This document shows positions 10,980 to 22,263 of a DNA stretch of 64,000 nucleotides, one piece after another. Source of the DNA: Batillaria attramentaria (taxonomy: Eukaryota; Mollusca; Gastropoda; Batillariidae); contig JACVVK020000285.1 in NCBI GenBank assembly GCA_018292915.2, positions 642,501 through 706,500 of the forward strand. Reading direction: 5' to 3'. The notes beneath the pieces are model-generated. The model had not been told where the DNA came from. It did no database searches and saw only the letters and a list, made by a program, of their open reading frames with translations. Every line of letters starts with the position of its first letter. The first letter of the stretch is position 1. Position numbers and translations under genes: made by a program.

Positions 10980-11267
10980 ATAGTTCTCGCGGATAAGAAC
11001 CCCTGGCGTGTACACTGTATCTTGAGCTTTAGGGGGTGAAGTTTTGCATATTTTGAATGTTATGCGGTGAATTGACAAATCACCTCATCATGACGTCAGA
11101 TGATGATGGCGCCGCTGCGAGGCGGTAAACGCGTCCCCATAGCGTAACCTGCCGACATTCAAAGCACCATCTACGACTTTGCGACAGAATTTCAAATGAT
11201 TGAATAAGTATCGCAGTATACTTTTTATACTGTATTCGTTGTTCTTGAACTGTCAGCTGCTGTAATT
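10980..11267 (+). promoter_or_regulatory. Probable promoter and 5' UTR of the main zinc-finger locus
   Basis: The 290 bp before the start codon are richer in CpG than their surroundings (GGCGCCGCTGCGAGGCGG, then AACGCGTCCCC). A perfect palindromic CRE, TGACGTCA, sits at 11091-11098, about 170 bp upstream of the ATG. No clear TATA box is seen at a useful spacing. CRE elements bind CREB/ATF proteins in animals; use of this one is inference. Confidence 0.5.
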
Positions 11268-11565
11268 ATGGAGGAAAAGCCGTGGTTAAAAAGTGAATTT
11301 TTTGCCTGGCATGATGGCCGACGGATCGTGGATCTTTATGAGTTGTCCAAACAGCTGCAGTGCAAGCAGTGTCGGTCGTTGCTCGACTTGCGGCGCACCG
11401 AAAGAGAGTCTAGATTTGGACTTGCAAGTGTCTTGTATATTGCATGCCATTGTGGTGTAATGAACGACGTGCATACCGGCAGAAAACAAGAAACTGGGTC
11501 AGACATGGCCAACAATGGCAGCGGCGGCGGCAATATGTATGAGATCAACATTAAAGCGTCAATAA
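11268..11565 (+). CDS. Main locus constant exon 1: Mutator-like transposase N-terminal domain
   Basis: First coding exon of the array. It encodes 99 codons plus one base, starting MEEKPWLKSEFF with a good start context (A at -3, G at +4) and ending at AATAA|GTGAGT in phase 1. Residues 18-74 (GRRIVDLYELSKQLQCKQC, then GLASVLYIACHCG) resemble the Mutator-like transposase N-terminal domain (Pfam PF20700, from memory), with a probable zinc site at C32, C35, C60 and C62. The domain continues into exon 2 across an A|AC junction: YEINIKASIS-N-LLMYGVGASRF, then DIPVP. The catalytic part of a transposase is absent, so this is probably a captured, host-used domain for DNA or protein binding. Confidence 0.85.
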
Positions 11566-12160
11566 GTGAGTCAGCACATACAGTGTGCAGCTATAGTGTA
11601 GTGCATAAATTTGAGATTCGATAGTGATGTGAATCCTCTAACAACACCTATATTTTATCTTCAAATCTGGAAGAAGTGTGCTTTGCTGTGGTGTGGTACA
11701 CCTTTATTTAAAGTGGCCTTGACCTTTGGGACAGGAGGGTTTGGTGCAGTGCTCTCTCGAAAATAAATTATGTGGTTTTACTTGTGGATGGAAATAATCT
11801 CGCTGTATTGGTGTTATAATATTCATGCATGCACTCATTTAAATGTTACATACACTTTTTTTTTTAAAGTAAAGTTGTGTATGGCTGTAGACTAGTTTGA
11901 TACTGAAGAAGAAATTTATAAAACAATAAACAAAATACAAACATAAAATCAACACCAACAATGGCACAAGGCCAGAGGGTCGAAGATAAATTTGAATCCC
12001 GCAGGCCTTCTGCAATGTCCAGGCTATCTTTGGAATCATTACAGGCAGATGTTGACCTTCTAGACATAGATCTACCAACCAAACGGTGATGCGCTCTGAA
12101 TCATAAGATTTGTGCATTTTGTGCTGAACAAGTTTAAATAATTGCACTTCCTCTTTTCAG
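11566..12160 (+). other. Intron 1 of the main locus
   Basis: 595 bp, GTGAGT donor to CTCTTTTCAG acceptor. Both sides are in phase 1, and the joined protein continues the Mutator-like domain without a gap. Nothing else is seen inside. Confidence 0.8.
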
Positions 12161-13270
12161 ACCTACTGATGTATGGTGTGGGTGCATCACGCTTCCTGAG
12201 TTTCCTTGCCTTACTCGACATACCCGTGCCTCCCCCGGATGACACTTCACTCATCGTCCCGGTGACAGATGATTCTGAGATGCAGCGACCTGTAACAGGT
12301 GCACCCTCCTCTTCTGCCTTGCCTCCTGTCCCGCCTGCCTTTGGCTCCTCAGAACAGTACAGTGCTCCTCCTAGGCCATACAACATTCCACCATCCGAAT
12401 ACAGCATCCCTCCTCCCTCGCAGACATCCATACCAGGTCAGCGGGCAGGCAGCTATCAGCTTCCGCATACTTCAACTTCTTCGTATGGGACAGGCAGTGC
12501 AGTAGATTCAGATCAAGTGACGCCTTCCGACAGTACTCCGTTGCCTCACACAGCTTCATCTACGTACGTACCAGGGGGAGAGACTGGAGTGAAGGAACGC
12601 TTGAAAGAACGTTTGACAAAGAACGCACCCTCAGGGTCAGGAGACGATCAAAAAGTGATGTATGTGCCCCCGCTTGATGAAGACGACAGTGAAACAGAAC
12701 CAGTAGCCGAGCGACGTTCATCGACCAAATCCAAGTCCTCGGGTGTAAAGAGGCCAACGGCCAGAAGAGGTCGAGGTCGTGGCCGTGGCCGAGGTGGGAC
12801 TCGAAAGACCCCTGCTGCAAGTGCAACACAGACTTCTGCCAGGAAGAAAAAGCGTGCTGAAAGTTCTGATGATGATGGGTTTGTAAATCCAATGGAATGG
12901 CAGGACTCTGGCGAAAGTGATTCGGACGATGGTGGGAAAGACAAGGATGATAGTGACAGTAGCTGGCATGCATCGGACCATGGACTGGAGTCAAAACTAT
13001 CTGAGAAAGAAGATGAAGGTGATGAGGAGGAAGATGAAGAGGGAGATGAAGAAACTGAGAAGGAGGAGAAGGAGAAAAAGCCTGCCAAACGTAAACGAGG
13101 GAGGAAGAAAAGTGCAGAAGGGGGGTCGCCGCGAAAGCGAAAACCAAGGACTGTGCGGGTGCAGGAGGAGGCAGACAACGCTCCCAAGTGTCCTGATTGC
13201 GCCAAGATCTTCACGTCCATCAAGGGATACAACCAGCACATGAAGCGTGTTCACAACAAGGAGGTGAAAG
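12161..13270 (+). CDS. Main locus constant exon 2: end of Mutator-like domain, charged linker and one C2H2 finger
   Basis: Encodes residues 100-469 of the predicted protein. It finishes the Mutator-like domain (LLMYGVGASRFLSF), then has a P/S/Y-rich stretch, an RG-rich basic block near 301-315 (RRGRGRGRGRGGTRK), an acidic block near 386-407 and basic clusters KRKRGRKK and RKRKPR that could be nuclear localisation or AT-hook-like sites. A C2H2 finger (CPDCAKIF, ending HMKRVH) has its ligands at C443, C446, H459 and H464. The donor GAAAG|GTAGGA leaves phase 1 with a single G. That matches every A exon downstream, including 15132 (G|GG gives Gly) and the typical cassette start (G|AG gives Glu). 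It is therefore the shared splice donor of the array. Confidence 0.9.
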
Positions 13271-15131
13271 GTAGGACAGTTTTCCATTGTTTCACATTAC
13301 CTCTCTCTCTCTCAGTCACAGTGTCGGTGAAAGCTTCCTTGAGCGACCACCTTCTGCTTTAAAACAAAAAACAAAACAAAAAAACACCAAAAAAAAAATG
13401 AATTAAATTTTAACAGGTTGTTTCAGTTAAACTGTAGGTCTGCATTTTAAAAAAAAAAAAAACAAAAAAAACTTACCTTTTTTTAGTTCTTTTTTAAAAT
13501 CCTTAACTGTTTTCAAAATCTGAGGTCCAAGCAGTTTAAATTTCTGGTGTGAAAAAGCTGTTCTTGAGTTTGATGGTAGTCTCTCAGAGAGGGTTTCACT
13601 GTCAAGCTCTTTTGTTTGAAACTTCGTTTCTTCTGTTTTTTGCTCGTGCACGGCTTCTCTTGCAGAAACCAAACAGCAGGTAGGATTTTTCTTAGGTCGT
13701 CGTCAGCGGTGGATCAGCGAGATCACTGAGCAGACCAAGCAAGGCCAGAGGAGATCATCATCAGCAATGTTTTCTCTTTTGTGTTCTTTCTTTTAATGTT
13801 ATTTTGAATTTATATAATTTCTACTAACATTTTCAGGGTGTATTACGATCATGTTTTCTATTTTGCGTTTCCTTGTGCAACTGTGATTTCAACTGCTTTT
13901 GATGTCAGTTTGTTTTTCTTCACTTTGTACTTCCTCAAAGATGCCTCTCAGGTGTACTGTAGATTAAACAGGTTCATGACTGGAGTACTGCTGATATAAA
14001 TTTACTGAGTACATTGGCTGAGACAGTCTCTCTCTCTCTCTCTCTCTTAAAACATTGCTCCTGGATTTGTCCGCGTACATCTAGAACTTACACTAGAAGA
14101 AAATTTACATCCACCCTATCAAGAATCGTCACAACATGAACACGTTCATCATTTGCTTTCCACGACTTGGACACAGTGACGGTGACACAGCACAGTAGTA
14201 AACGACAATGAGAATTACCAAGATTACAGGTCTTGTCTGAAGTACTTTCCAACTCAGAGTCAGTCTGATGTCCATAGTGAGTAGAGCTCTGCGTTTGGAT
14301 GGTGCACTGTGTCTGAACATGTATGCATGCACACACCATCACATGTGAAAACTTGTCAGGCCAGTTTGGCAAGTGAGTTAAAGCAAATTTATACGTGTGT
14401 CTGTACCAGTGATTGATCAGGTACAGCCATAGCTGTACAGACCTGTCGTGCGGACTGTCCATTGTGAAAGTGCCAAACAAATGACCAGTTGGGAGTGCTG
14501 TACAGTACTTCCATCATGTGTTAGATTACAGTAGCATGATTGTTTCTTCAGCTCTTCATGTTCTTCGATGTGCGGTCGGATTGATCGATTTTGTGATCTG
14601 TGTGGTTATAAATACCGGTAAATTGGTGCTTCTTAGCGAACGCCTGCGTACATGTATGGCTTTAATTTTTTGGGCATGGAACCTCCTGAGGAGATGGGCT
14701 TACCTGATCGAGAAGCTGTGAGGTAAGCAAATTTTGAAATTGGTAATTCTGTTTCATGTAAAGTTCTGTGCTTGTCAGCAAGTTCAGCGTTAAACATCCT
14801 TTTTCTGGATGAATGGGTCGGGGAAATGGCTTGCCAATGATCAAATTTTGTCTTGTTTGGATTCATCACCAGATTTTTTTTTTTGTTACCCATACTACAG
14901 TTCACTGCAGCTTTTTCTGATTTATTCTTTCAAAAAGTTGAATACACACTATTACAGTGCAGTGTACTTTCAACTAAATCGTCGTAAACCCATCTCCTTC
15001 AGTCCATGTGAATACCCTACTGATATTAACAAGATTATTTGAATTTACGTCCGACTTTGCGGAAACGTTCTTGTTTGTTTTTTTAGCGTTTTCTTCTCTT
15101 GTCTCTGAGATGCATGTTGTTTTCATTGCAG
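13271..15131 (+). other. Intron 2 of the main locus
   Basis: 1.86 kb between the constant finger exon and cassette 1. It holds poly-A/T simple sequence at 13360-13480 and a CT run near 14027-14047. No other coding exon is convincing. Because this donor is shared, the intron may be spliced to any of the downstream A exons. Confidence 0.6.
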
Positions 15132-15380
15132 GGGAGGGGAGTGAAAGAAAGAAATCATCTGAAAAATCAGAAAATAATGAAAGCCTGGTTGGGGAAAGCT
15201 CAGAGCAGCTCACGGAGCAGTCATCGGCCTTGAAATTGACAGAGATTTCCCTGGACAACAGTGTTCAGGTGGAGGTGAATGCTGTGCTGTACCTGTGTCC
15301 TCACTGTCCAAAGTCGTTCCTGTCCTTCACTAGCTTTGGGTTCCACGCCAAGAGAAGCCACAAGATGCAAGACTTGAAAG
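15132..15380 (+). CDS. Cassette 1 exon A (acidic lead plus one C2H2 finger)
   Basis: 249 nt, phase 1 to 1, after TTTCATTGCAG and before GTGAGT. It is twice as long as later A exons because of a Ser/Glu-rich lead of about 55 residues. It then carries the same single finger (LYLCPHCPKSF, ending HAKRSH). It may keep the ancestral form of exon A. Confidence 0.87.
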
Positions 15381-16249
15381 GTGAGTTGTTCAAAATGAAA
15401 ACAACAAAAAAAGGGGGGGGGGGGGGGGATGATTACTGTAAGTTACGTTGAGCTATTGAGCAAACAGCAGGGAGGACCCAGTATGTAGAGACCTCGGTAG
15501 CCATTTGGGTAACCAGCCATGTAAAAACTAGAGGTCAAATATCCTGATAGTGATAGCCCAAACAATTTGTCATGGTGTGTCAGGAGGAGAAACAAAGCAG
15601 GTGACATGGGACTCCTGCTAGGCTTTGCATGGTGATTGCCACTTTTGGTAAACTGGATTTTGTTGATGCTGTGTTGCGAAATTCATTCGCCATTTTGGCT
15701 GCGAAGAACAAGAGATAGGTTCAATCTGCATGAAATCTTGCATTTGGCAACGGGCAAGTGCTTTTACTTTAGTCCTCCCTGCTAATGTTCATCCAAAAGT
15801 CACAGGCAATAAACTGAAACCATTGAAACTGAAACAGTGAAAGCCACGGGAAAAAACTTTCAAAAGTGACCCTTTGTCCGCTGTGAACATAATTGAGATT
15901 TCAAAATGGTTTACTTAGAAAACGTAGAACTTTAAGAATCACTTTATTCTGTAGTGATTCAAAGACATGAGTACTTTGCAGTTTGTACCAAATGCTTTTC
16001 CTGTTGAATATTTGTATGTTGCTGTGAACTGACGTACAGTGTACTAACCTCAACACACACACACTAACTACTCCATTGTCCCACAATCTTTATTACTAAA
16101 ACTGCTGTTCAGTGTAAACATACATGTAGTATGTACATGGTTGTGCATGCTGATGTGATCAAATCACATTTGATTGAATTTATACTGACTTGTAATTTCA
16201 TGTCCTGAATGTTTTTTTCTGATCATCTTTCATTCGCTGTGTGTTTCAG
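15381..16249 (+). other. Cassette 1 intron A-B with a poly-G tract
   Basis: A run of G (about 15413-15428) begins 33 nt after the exon A donor. The remainder shows no gene. Confidence 0.7.
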
Positions 16250-16299
16250 ATGAAGGGTTTGGGGTGATGGTCAAGGAGATCTTCGAGAAATTTACCACA
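16250..16299 (+). CDS. Cassette 1 exon B (linker)
   Basis: 50 nt, phase 1 to 0, between GTGTTTCAG and GTAAGT. Encodes DEGFGVMVKEIFEKFTT, the most divergent of the B linkers. It lacks the RC/HC cysteine that nearly all other B exons have. Confidence 0.78.
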
Positions 16300-16489
16300 G
16301 TAAGTCACTAAGTGGGTAATTTTGTAATGCTGCTTGCCCCTACTTTCAAATAATGTGACTTGTAAGAAAGTGCTGACAAATTTATTCTTTGTGCTTTTCG
16401 GAAGTTTTTTTGGGTTTGTTTTTTTGTATGCCCCAACTCTCGCGCCAGTACCAGTGGTGTTCCTCCCAGGTCATGGGTGGAATCCACAG

Positions 16490-16552
16490 AGGGCTCAGAT
16501 TCAGAAGCTGGAGCAATTTTTATTATGCATGATGATGGCGATGAGAATGATG
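16490..16552 (+). CDS. Possible extra acidic mini-exon
   Basis: 63 nt between AATCCACAG and GTAAGA, phase 1 to 1, reading EGSDSEAGAIFIMHDDGDEND with no stop. The start resembles the acidic start of A exons but there is no finger. It lies between B1 and C1, where the local phase is 0, so it could be used only after exon 2 or after an A exon. It may be a decayed A exon or chance. Confidence 0.3.
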
Positions 16553-16569
16553 GTAAGATGATGATGCTA

Positions 16570-16965
16570 TGGAGTCTGTGTGATTTGGGACTGGGGGACA
16601 GGACCGCATTCCACGCTTCCTGTCATAAATATCCGGGCACCAACCAGGCTCAGGAACTACGGCACCTGCGGTGCCAACCGTGTAATCATCCACATCATAA
16701 AGATGTCATGCCGAGGGAAGCACCCCCAGATTCGCACAGGTCTGTGAAGTGGGTAAATCTCAGCTGTGTGGCAAAATTAGCACCCGTGAAGTGGGTAAAT
16801 CTCGGCTGTGTGGCAACAGCCTCCCCATTGGGCCCATAGCACACCTGCTGTGGGTAGGAGCCGACCTGGGTAGGAAAAATCCCGCTTGCCTTGGCTGGGA
16901 CTCGAACCCGGGTCTCCTAGTCAGTGGTCCGAAGTGCTAATCACTACACTGCAGGGGGCCGGTAC
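16570..16965 (-). mobile_element. tRNA-derived SINE on the minus strand
   Basis: Read on the minus strand it begins CCCCCTGCAGTGTAGTGATT, an A-box-like head, followed by the B-box-like GGGTTCGAGTCCC. The body contains an internal duplication: GTGAAGTGGGTAAATCTC occurs twice, near 16744 and 16789. It is a different family from the CACCCACCC-tailed SINEs. Confidence 0.75.
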
Positions 16966-17433
16966 TGCTCAGAAGTTTAAAAGAAAGAAGTTTGACTATC
17001 TTAGCTGAAAAGTAAACAGAGTGTATGACGCAGACTGTCACTTTCGGTATTAATGTATTACTGCCTTATTTACCTTGTTTACATTTATCTTAATGTGGAA
17101 CAACACCCCATTCCCCTTCCCCCTGGCCTACCTCAACCCTGCAGCTTTCCTACCCCTGTTTACATGTAAGATGGTCTCTGTTGCTTATGTGGCTCTCCCC
17201 GCTTTACCACACACCCCCCCCCCCCCCTTCCCCTTCCCCTGTTTGTAATGGGCTTTGAGCTTCCCAAAAGGTAGGCATACCAAAAAAAAAAAAAAAAAAA
17301 AAGCCTTTAATGCATTATTATAAATTTATTATTACCCATATTTCTCATCATTGTTGCTTTGATACTGTGGTCAGCAGTGTATCCTGATAGCGAAAATAGA
17401 TCCCACAACAGACTTGTCCTCTTCTGTCACCAG

Positions 17434-18141
17434 TCCTTCGATGACGGACAGCCCTGCACTTTCTTCAGGTGCTTGAAGTGTGGTAAGTACTTTCTGCAGT
17501 CCCACCAGGCAGCCTCCCACATCCGTGTCGGCCCCGATCGGAACCTCCTGTGTGCCAGCAGCTGCGACAATGGCAAGCCGCTCCGCCCCAGAATCTGCCA
17601 TCATTTGCTGCAGGAAAGAGTGGACCACCTTTGCCCTGACTGCGGGGCTGTCTTCAAATACGAGGACAAGCAAGGGTTTTATCGCCACACTTCCGTTCAC
17701 ACGCGGACGAAGAAGTACGCCTGTGACAAGTGCCCCTATAGAACATGTTTCTTGGCTTACTTTAAGAAACACTTAAACACTCATCTGGCTCATAGAGTTA
17801 GGTCTCACGTTTGTGAGTTGTGTGGCAAGGCGTATCTAGACAAGCGTGGCCTCATTGACCATAGGGATCGCATTCACAACAAGAAAGATAAGGTATACAG
17901 ATGCCCAAGCTGTCCAAAAGTGTTCTATGTCAAGTACCAGCACTCACGTCACATTAAGACACACCTGGGCCTTCGTCCCTTTGTGTGTTCGCATTGTGGG
18001 CAGGCGTTCACTACCTCTTACAATCTGATGGTACATAGTCGTATTCACAGTGGTGAGAAGCCATACCGTTGTGTACACTGTGATGCTGCCTTCGCACAGA
18101 AGAACAGTCTGAATGTCCATATGAAGAAACACCAGCTCTAA
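17434..18141 (+). CDS. Cassette 1 exon C: terminal zinc-finger exon
   Basis: 708 nt (235 residues and TAA) after the acceptor CTGTCACCAG, phase 0. It begins with the array's special C2HC-like finger (FRCLKC with H and C following), then six C2H2 fingers: LCPDC, YACDKC, HVCELC, YRCPSC, FVCSHC and YRCVHC. The last reads FAQKNSLNVHMKKHQL. The exon has no initiator of its own and must receive an N-terminus by splicing. Predicted role: DNA binding by an isoform of the main locus. It is the most divergent type I cassette. Confidence 0.9.
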   Translation, partial: SFDDGQPCTFFRCLKCGKYFLQSHQAASHIRVGPDRNLLCASSCDNGKPLRPRICHHLLQERVDHLCPDCGAVFKYEDKQGFYRHTSVHTRTKKYACDKCPYRTCFLAYFKKHLNTHLAHRVRSHVCELCGKAYLDKRGLIDHRDRIHNKKDKVYRCPSCPKVFYVKYQHSRHIKTHLGLRPFVCSHCGQAFTTSYNLMVHSRIHSGEKPYRCVHCDAAFAQKNSLNVHMKKHQL

Positions 18142-19337
18142 GGCTGTTTGCCAGGTGAATAGACATAACATATTTCTTTTGGCCATTGCGACCATTTTCG
18201 TGACTTTGCAGCTTCTAGTTCTACTGTACATGTAGGTAGAGAAATATGACTTTCTTTGGCCTAGCAGTAACACTGTTCTACACACTGATCAACAAAGTTG
18301 CTAAACATTGCCACCAGTCAATGGTGTCCAGTTGGTCTTCAGTAAGCAACCAAAGAACATTGTCTGCTCGGTGCAAAATACCCTTCTTTGTAGATGCCAA
18401 CCAGAGGCACTACAAGTGACTGATTCTGATGCGTGTATTAAGCACTTCAGTGAAAAGTTTTCCACAGCGTTGTTGGATGCCTGACAAACAAATTAAGACT
18501 TCCAAAAAAAAAACCTCACCTTTTTTCATGTTCATGAAAAGAGAATGCACCATTTCTGTCGAACTACCTGTTTATAAGAAAATGTATAAAAATAGCTGAA
18601 TGCTGCTTAATCTAAGAAAGCTGCTGCTGTGAACTAAACATCAAAAGAACCTAACAAGCATCAAATTTACTGGACTATATATTTGGCTGCTTCATGCAAA
18701 TATGTTATACATACATGCCCATTGATGGGAGGAGGAAATGACATGTATAATGCAACTTAAAGGCTGTTCCTGAATGAGATGATGCACCCTTTGGGCATTG
18801 CGACCGTTATTTTAACTTTCACAACCTCTAGAAATACGGCTTTTTCGAGCCTATAGTATTGACAGCCGAAAATTTTCGAGCGATAGACCATCCAGCCGGC
18901 GCATTCAGAGCTGTTGTGTCGCTCCATCAGTGAGAAAGCTAACTGATTCATTTGTTCGAGGATGCATGCCACATTCAGCAAACGTGCAAGGAACAAGAGG
19001 TGAAAGGTAAGGAGAAAAATATGATGGACTGGTGTTGAATTGCATACTGTTTGCCCCTAAGTTTCACACGAGGTGTCTGGCAACACTTAGCAACTGTTAA
19101 ACAACACTGAGCTTCTGACCATAGATTAAATGTATGGTAAATTTTGTTTGAAGTGAAAGATGTGGCTGTATTGCTTTACCAAAATGCACAGGCATGTGCA
19201 TGTAGTGAGTGTATGTTCTGTACCTTCAGTGTCTGTTGAATGTGTGTGACAAACATTGGGTTTTTCTCAGACCAAATACTACAACCACCAGACTTAACAC
19301 AATGGTATCATGTGAGTCGTTGGGGCCCAGCTGGTCG

Positions 19338-19390
<53 letters not shown>

Positions 19391-20768
19391 ATGGTATTTC
19401 ATGCATTGCAGTAATGTATATTTTCAACGAGGCGAACAGTTCGAGTGTGCTCGGACCAAGGCTACTGATCATTCACAGTTGAAGGTAATGTGTGGGTGAA
19501 CTTCAAATACCGCAACAGATTAACAAACTCCAAAGACATCCAGTCAGTCTTTCAGCTTATGTAATTTACAAACAGACAGACATTCCCTTCTCTTCTCAAT
19601 GTAAATTTTTACACAAAGTTGCTTTTGTACGATTTATGTTCATTATTATTTTTCTCACAGAATGGTGACCTGCTGCATCATGTGTACTGATCAGATTGAC
19701 TTTGAAATAACATTTCTTTCATACAGCTGAAATTGTTTTGACATTTTGTTTTATGAAATTTGTGTGATGCCTTTCAAAAAGGCAGTTTGTATCCAGTGTG
19801 GTAAATAAACAGAAATTAACAGTTCTCTTCTGGGTTGACATAATTCCTGTTTTTGTTTTGTTTGTGTACATGTTTTGTTGCTGTTTTGTTTCTTTCTTGT
19901 GATTGTGTTTTGGATGACCCCACTTTAAAAAGAAAAAAAACATAATGGTGTGTGTGTATTTTTTTGTATTTTTTTTTAAACTGTGCCTGTGCTGTTCAGA
20001 TAAAAGTGCTTGTATAGCAAGGGTGCTGATGAGCAATTTTTTGAAAAAACAAACAAAAAAACAACAACAAAATCATCAACAGAAGCAAACAAACAAAAAC
20101 ACTGCTTTTCACTTTCAACCTGGTTCTGTTCGTTCTACTGTTAGTGTTCTTAGAAGTTGTAACTTTGCACATCGTGATTAATATAAGTGCACGTGCATGC
20201 ATGTAATGATGTATTGCTTCCGATTCTATGGGACTACGCACACCTCATTATCAAGGTCTGATATGTAACATGTATCTGTAGAACTTTGTACCTTTGTAGT
20301 ACCGGGTATACGTCTAGGAAAAACTTTCAAATAGTCTGTCAGAGAACTCTGCATTTTGCATTGGATCTTATCCTAGTGACACCATTTTCCAGCTGGAGTT
20401 GTCTGTGTCACTGTCAGTGCACTTGTATACATATTGTGTGTTTTCTAATGCAATCATTCTTGCTTGGTGAAGAAAAACTGCTCACTCTTCCAGTGTCATT
20501 CTTTTTGCTCTCCTTTGAAGATGTCTCCCTTCATAGTCATTCTTTGAACAGACAATGATGTTTATTTCAGTGAGGGTACAGCTGCTCATTAAACTTGTAA
20601 CGAATAGCACAAGAATGGAATGCATCAGTGGGCAGTGTCTACAGTATATATATGCCCCCCAAAAAGATTAGGTTGATGCACATGTTTGTAAGCATATTAT
20701 ACCGTGATACGTATGAACAGGCGAGAACTTTGTTTGATATGAGAGTCACTGAGCCCCACCTTCCACAG
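18142..20768 (+). other. Spacer between cassettes 1 and 2
   Basis: Contains the probable 3' UTR of cassette 1, a (GT)n tract at 19338-19388 and CAA-rich simple sequence near 20045-20100. The first clear AATAAA is at 19804-19809, about 1.7 kb after the stop. No coding exon is supported. Confidence 0.55.
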
Positions 20769-20888
20769 AGACGGAAGAGGCAGTGACAGACAAGGTGTAT
20801 GTCTGCGCGTTCTGCGGCCAGCCGTTTGTCCGTGAGTCCAGCATTCCACTTCACATTCAACACAAACATGGAGACAACAATCTTGAAG
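20769..20888 (+). CDS. Cassette 2 exon A (one C2H2 finger)
   Basis: 120 nt, phase 1 to 1, between CCTTCCACAG and GTAGGT. After G|AG it reads ETEEAVTDK and a canonical finger VYVCAFCGQPF with HIQHKH. Confidence 0.9.
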
Positions 20889-21196
20889 GTAGGTTTACAC
20901 ATGTATACATGTATAAATTACTTACCTGCTTAACTATTGTTTTGCAGACCCAAATCAAATAGTAAATGTAATTCCCTCTTTTTGTCCCCCTCCCCCTTAA
21001 GGTTTTGTTAAAGAAAAACCTTTTTTTTTTTTTTTTAAAGAAAAAAAGTTTGAGATCAGTAAAAGTGCATGCGTGTCTTCCTGCACACCGGCATGCTGTT
21101 TTTAAACTGGCATTCTTGTTTTTTTAATAATGAAAATGCGTAGTCCTTTTTTCTTAGCCTTCTTGTGCACAGAGTGTGTTTGAATTTTTCCCACAG

Positions 21197-21246
21197 GTAA
21201 CCGCTTGGATCACACACTTGAAGATGTCATTGTGAGGGTGAGAAAT
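21197..21246 (+). CDS. Cassette 2 exon B (linker)
   Basis: 50 nt, phase 1 to 0, between TTTCCCACAG and GTAAGT. Encodes GNRLDHTLEDVIVRVRN; Val replaces the cysteine seen in most other B exons. Confidence 0.85.
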
Positions 21247-21528
21247 GTAAGTGTATTCATAACTTTACTATTTGAGCTGGCGTATAGAAATGTAACTGAT
21301 GTTCAGTTATGTACATGTACCTTTAATCTGATGCAAATAAGCAGTGATGACGCTGTGCAAATTTGAGGTTTGTGCTAGACATATTTGACCTTTTTTTTAT
21401 ATTTTATTAATAATGCTTGTTACAAGGAGCATCAAGGGGGAAAATCTTAATTGTAAGCATGAATGAAGTGGGGGTGAAAAAAATTCTAGGTTTTATTTGC
21501 CCTGCCCTTTGTCTTTCTCTGTCCACAG

Positions 21529-22263
21529 AACTTCCACTGTGTGTACTACAGGTGTTTGAAATGTGGCAAGGAGTTCGTCGATCAAGATAAGGTGGCGGCC
21601 CACATTCGCGTCGACACAGCTGCAAAGACCATCGTGTGTGCAAAACTGGCCCCAAGGGGGCAGTGGCTGTCGATTAAGCAACAGAAACTCCTGCTGGATC
21701 CGGGGTGCCGAGAGTATCTCTGCCACAACTGTGGCATGCGATTCACCACTCAAGCTAGTCTCACCGTGCATATGAAAACTCGCCATGAGTACATGGAGGG
21801 CCCGAAGAAATACGTGTGTGAGATCTGTAGTTTCTCAACCAATACCAGAGGTTACCTAAAGACGCACATGTCAAGGCATAGCGAGTCACGACCTCGACCG
21901 TTTGTTTGTGACGTTTGTGGCAAAGCCTTCCTGACAAAAATGCAGTTGACTAACCACAAAGAGAGTGTGCACATCCGCGAAAAGAAGTACCAGTGTCAGT
22001 TTTGTCCGAAATTTTTCTACAACAAAGGCCGCTTGAAAAGACACCTCAATACACATTCCGGTCTTAGACCGTTTCCCTGTGTTGAATGCAGTCAGAGTTT
22101 TACAACAGAGTGGAACTTGCGAGTCCACCAGAGAATTCACACAGGGGAGAAACCCTACCACTGTCAGCAGTGTGATGCCGCTTTTGCACAAAAGAACAGT
22201 CTGAATGTGCATATGAAGAAACACCAGAGAGAGGATATGGTGCCATCCACCTGGCCACAATAA
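21529..22263 (+). CDS. Cassette 2 exon C: terminal zinc-finger exon
   Basis: 735 nt, 244 residues and TAA, acceptor CTGTCCACAG. C2HC-like finger at C9, C12, H25 and C37 (YRCLKCGKEF), then six C2H2 fingers: YLCHNC, YVCEIC, FVCDVC, YQCQFC, FPCVEC and YHCQQC. The last is FAQKNSLNVHMKKHQR. The order and the SRPRPFVCD linker before the third C2H2 finger match cassette 6, its closest relative by eye. There is no local start codon; expression depends on splicing from upstream exons. Confidence 0.92.
   Translation, partial: NFHCVYYRCLKCGKEFVDQDKVAAHIRVDTAAKTIVCAKLAPRGQWLSIKQQKLLLDPGCREYLCHNCGMRFTTQASLTVHMKTRHEYMEGPKKYVCEICSFSTNTRGYLKTHMSRHSESRPRPFVCDVCGKAFLTKMQLTNHKESVHIREKKYQCQFCPKFFYNKGRLKRHLNTHSGLRPFPCVECSQSFTTEWNLRVHQRIHTGEKPYHCQQCDAAFAQKNSLNVHMKKHQREDMVPSTWPQ

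Noticed and set aside
12560..13287. Long minus-strand open frames over constant exon 2
   Set aside because: They are mirror frames of a low-complexity Ser/Asp/Glu/Arg-rich exon; the plus strand has splice sites, a domain and a finger.
13666..13679. 14-nt micro-exon with good splice sites (TTGCAG before, GTAGGA after)
   Set aside because: It would change the phase from 1 to 0 and break the frame into every A exon. It may be a remnant of an A exon start.
14518..14721. Hydrophobic 67-residue open frame in intron 2
   Set aside because: No splice-compatible boundaries, no relatives in the array and no domain.
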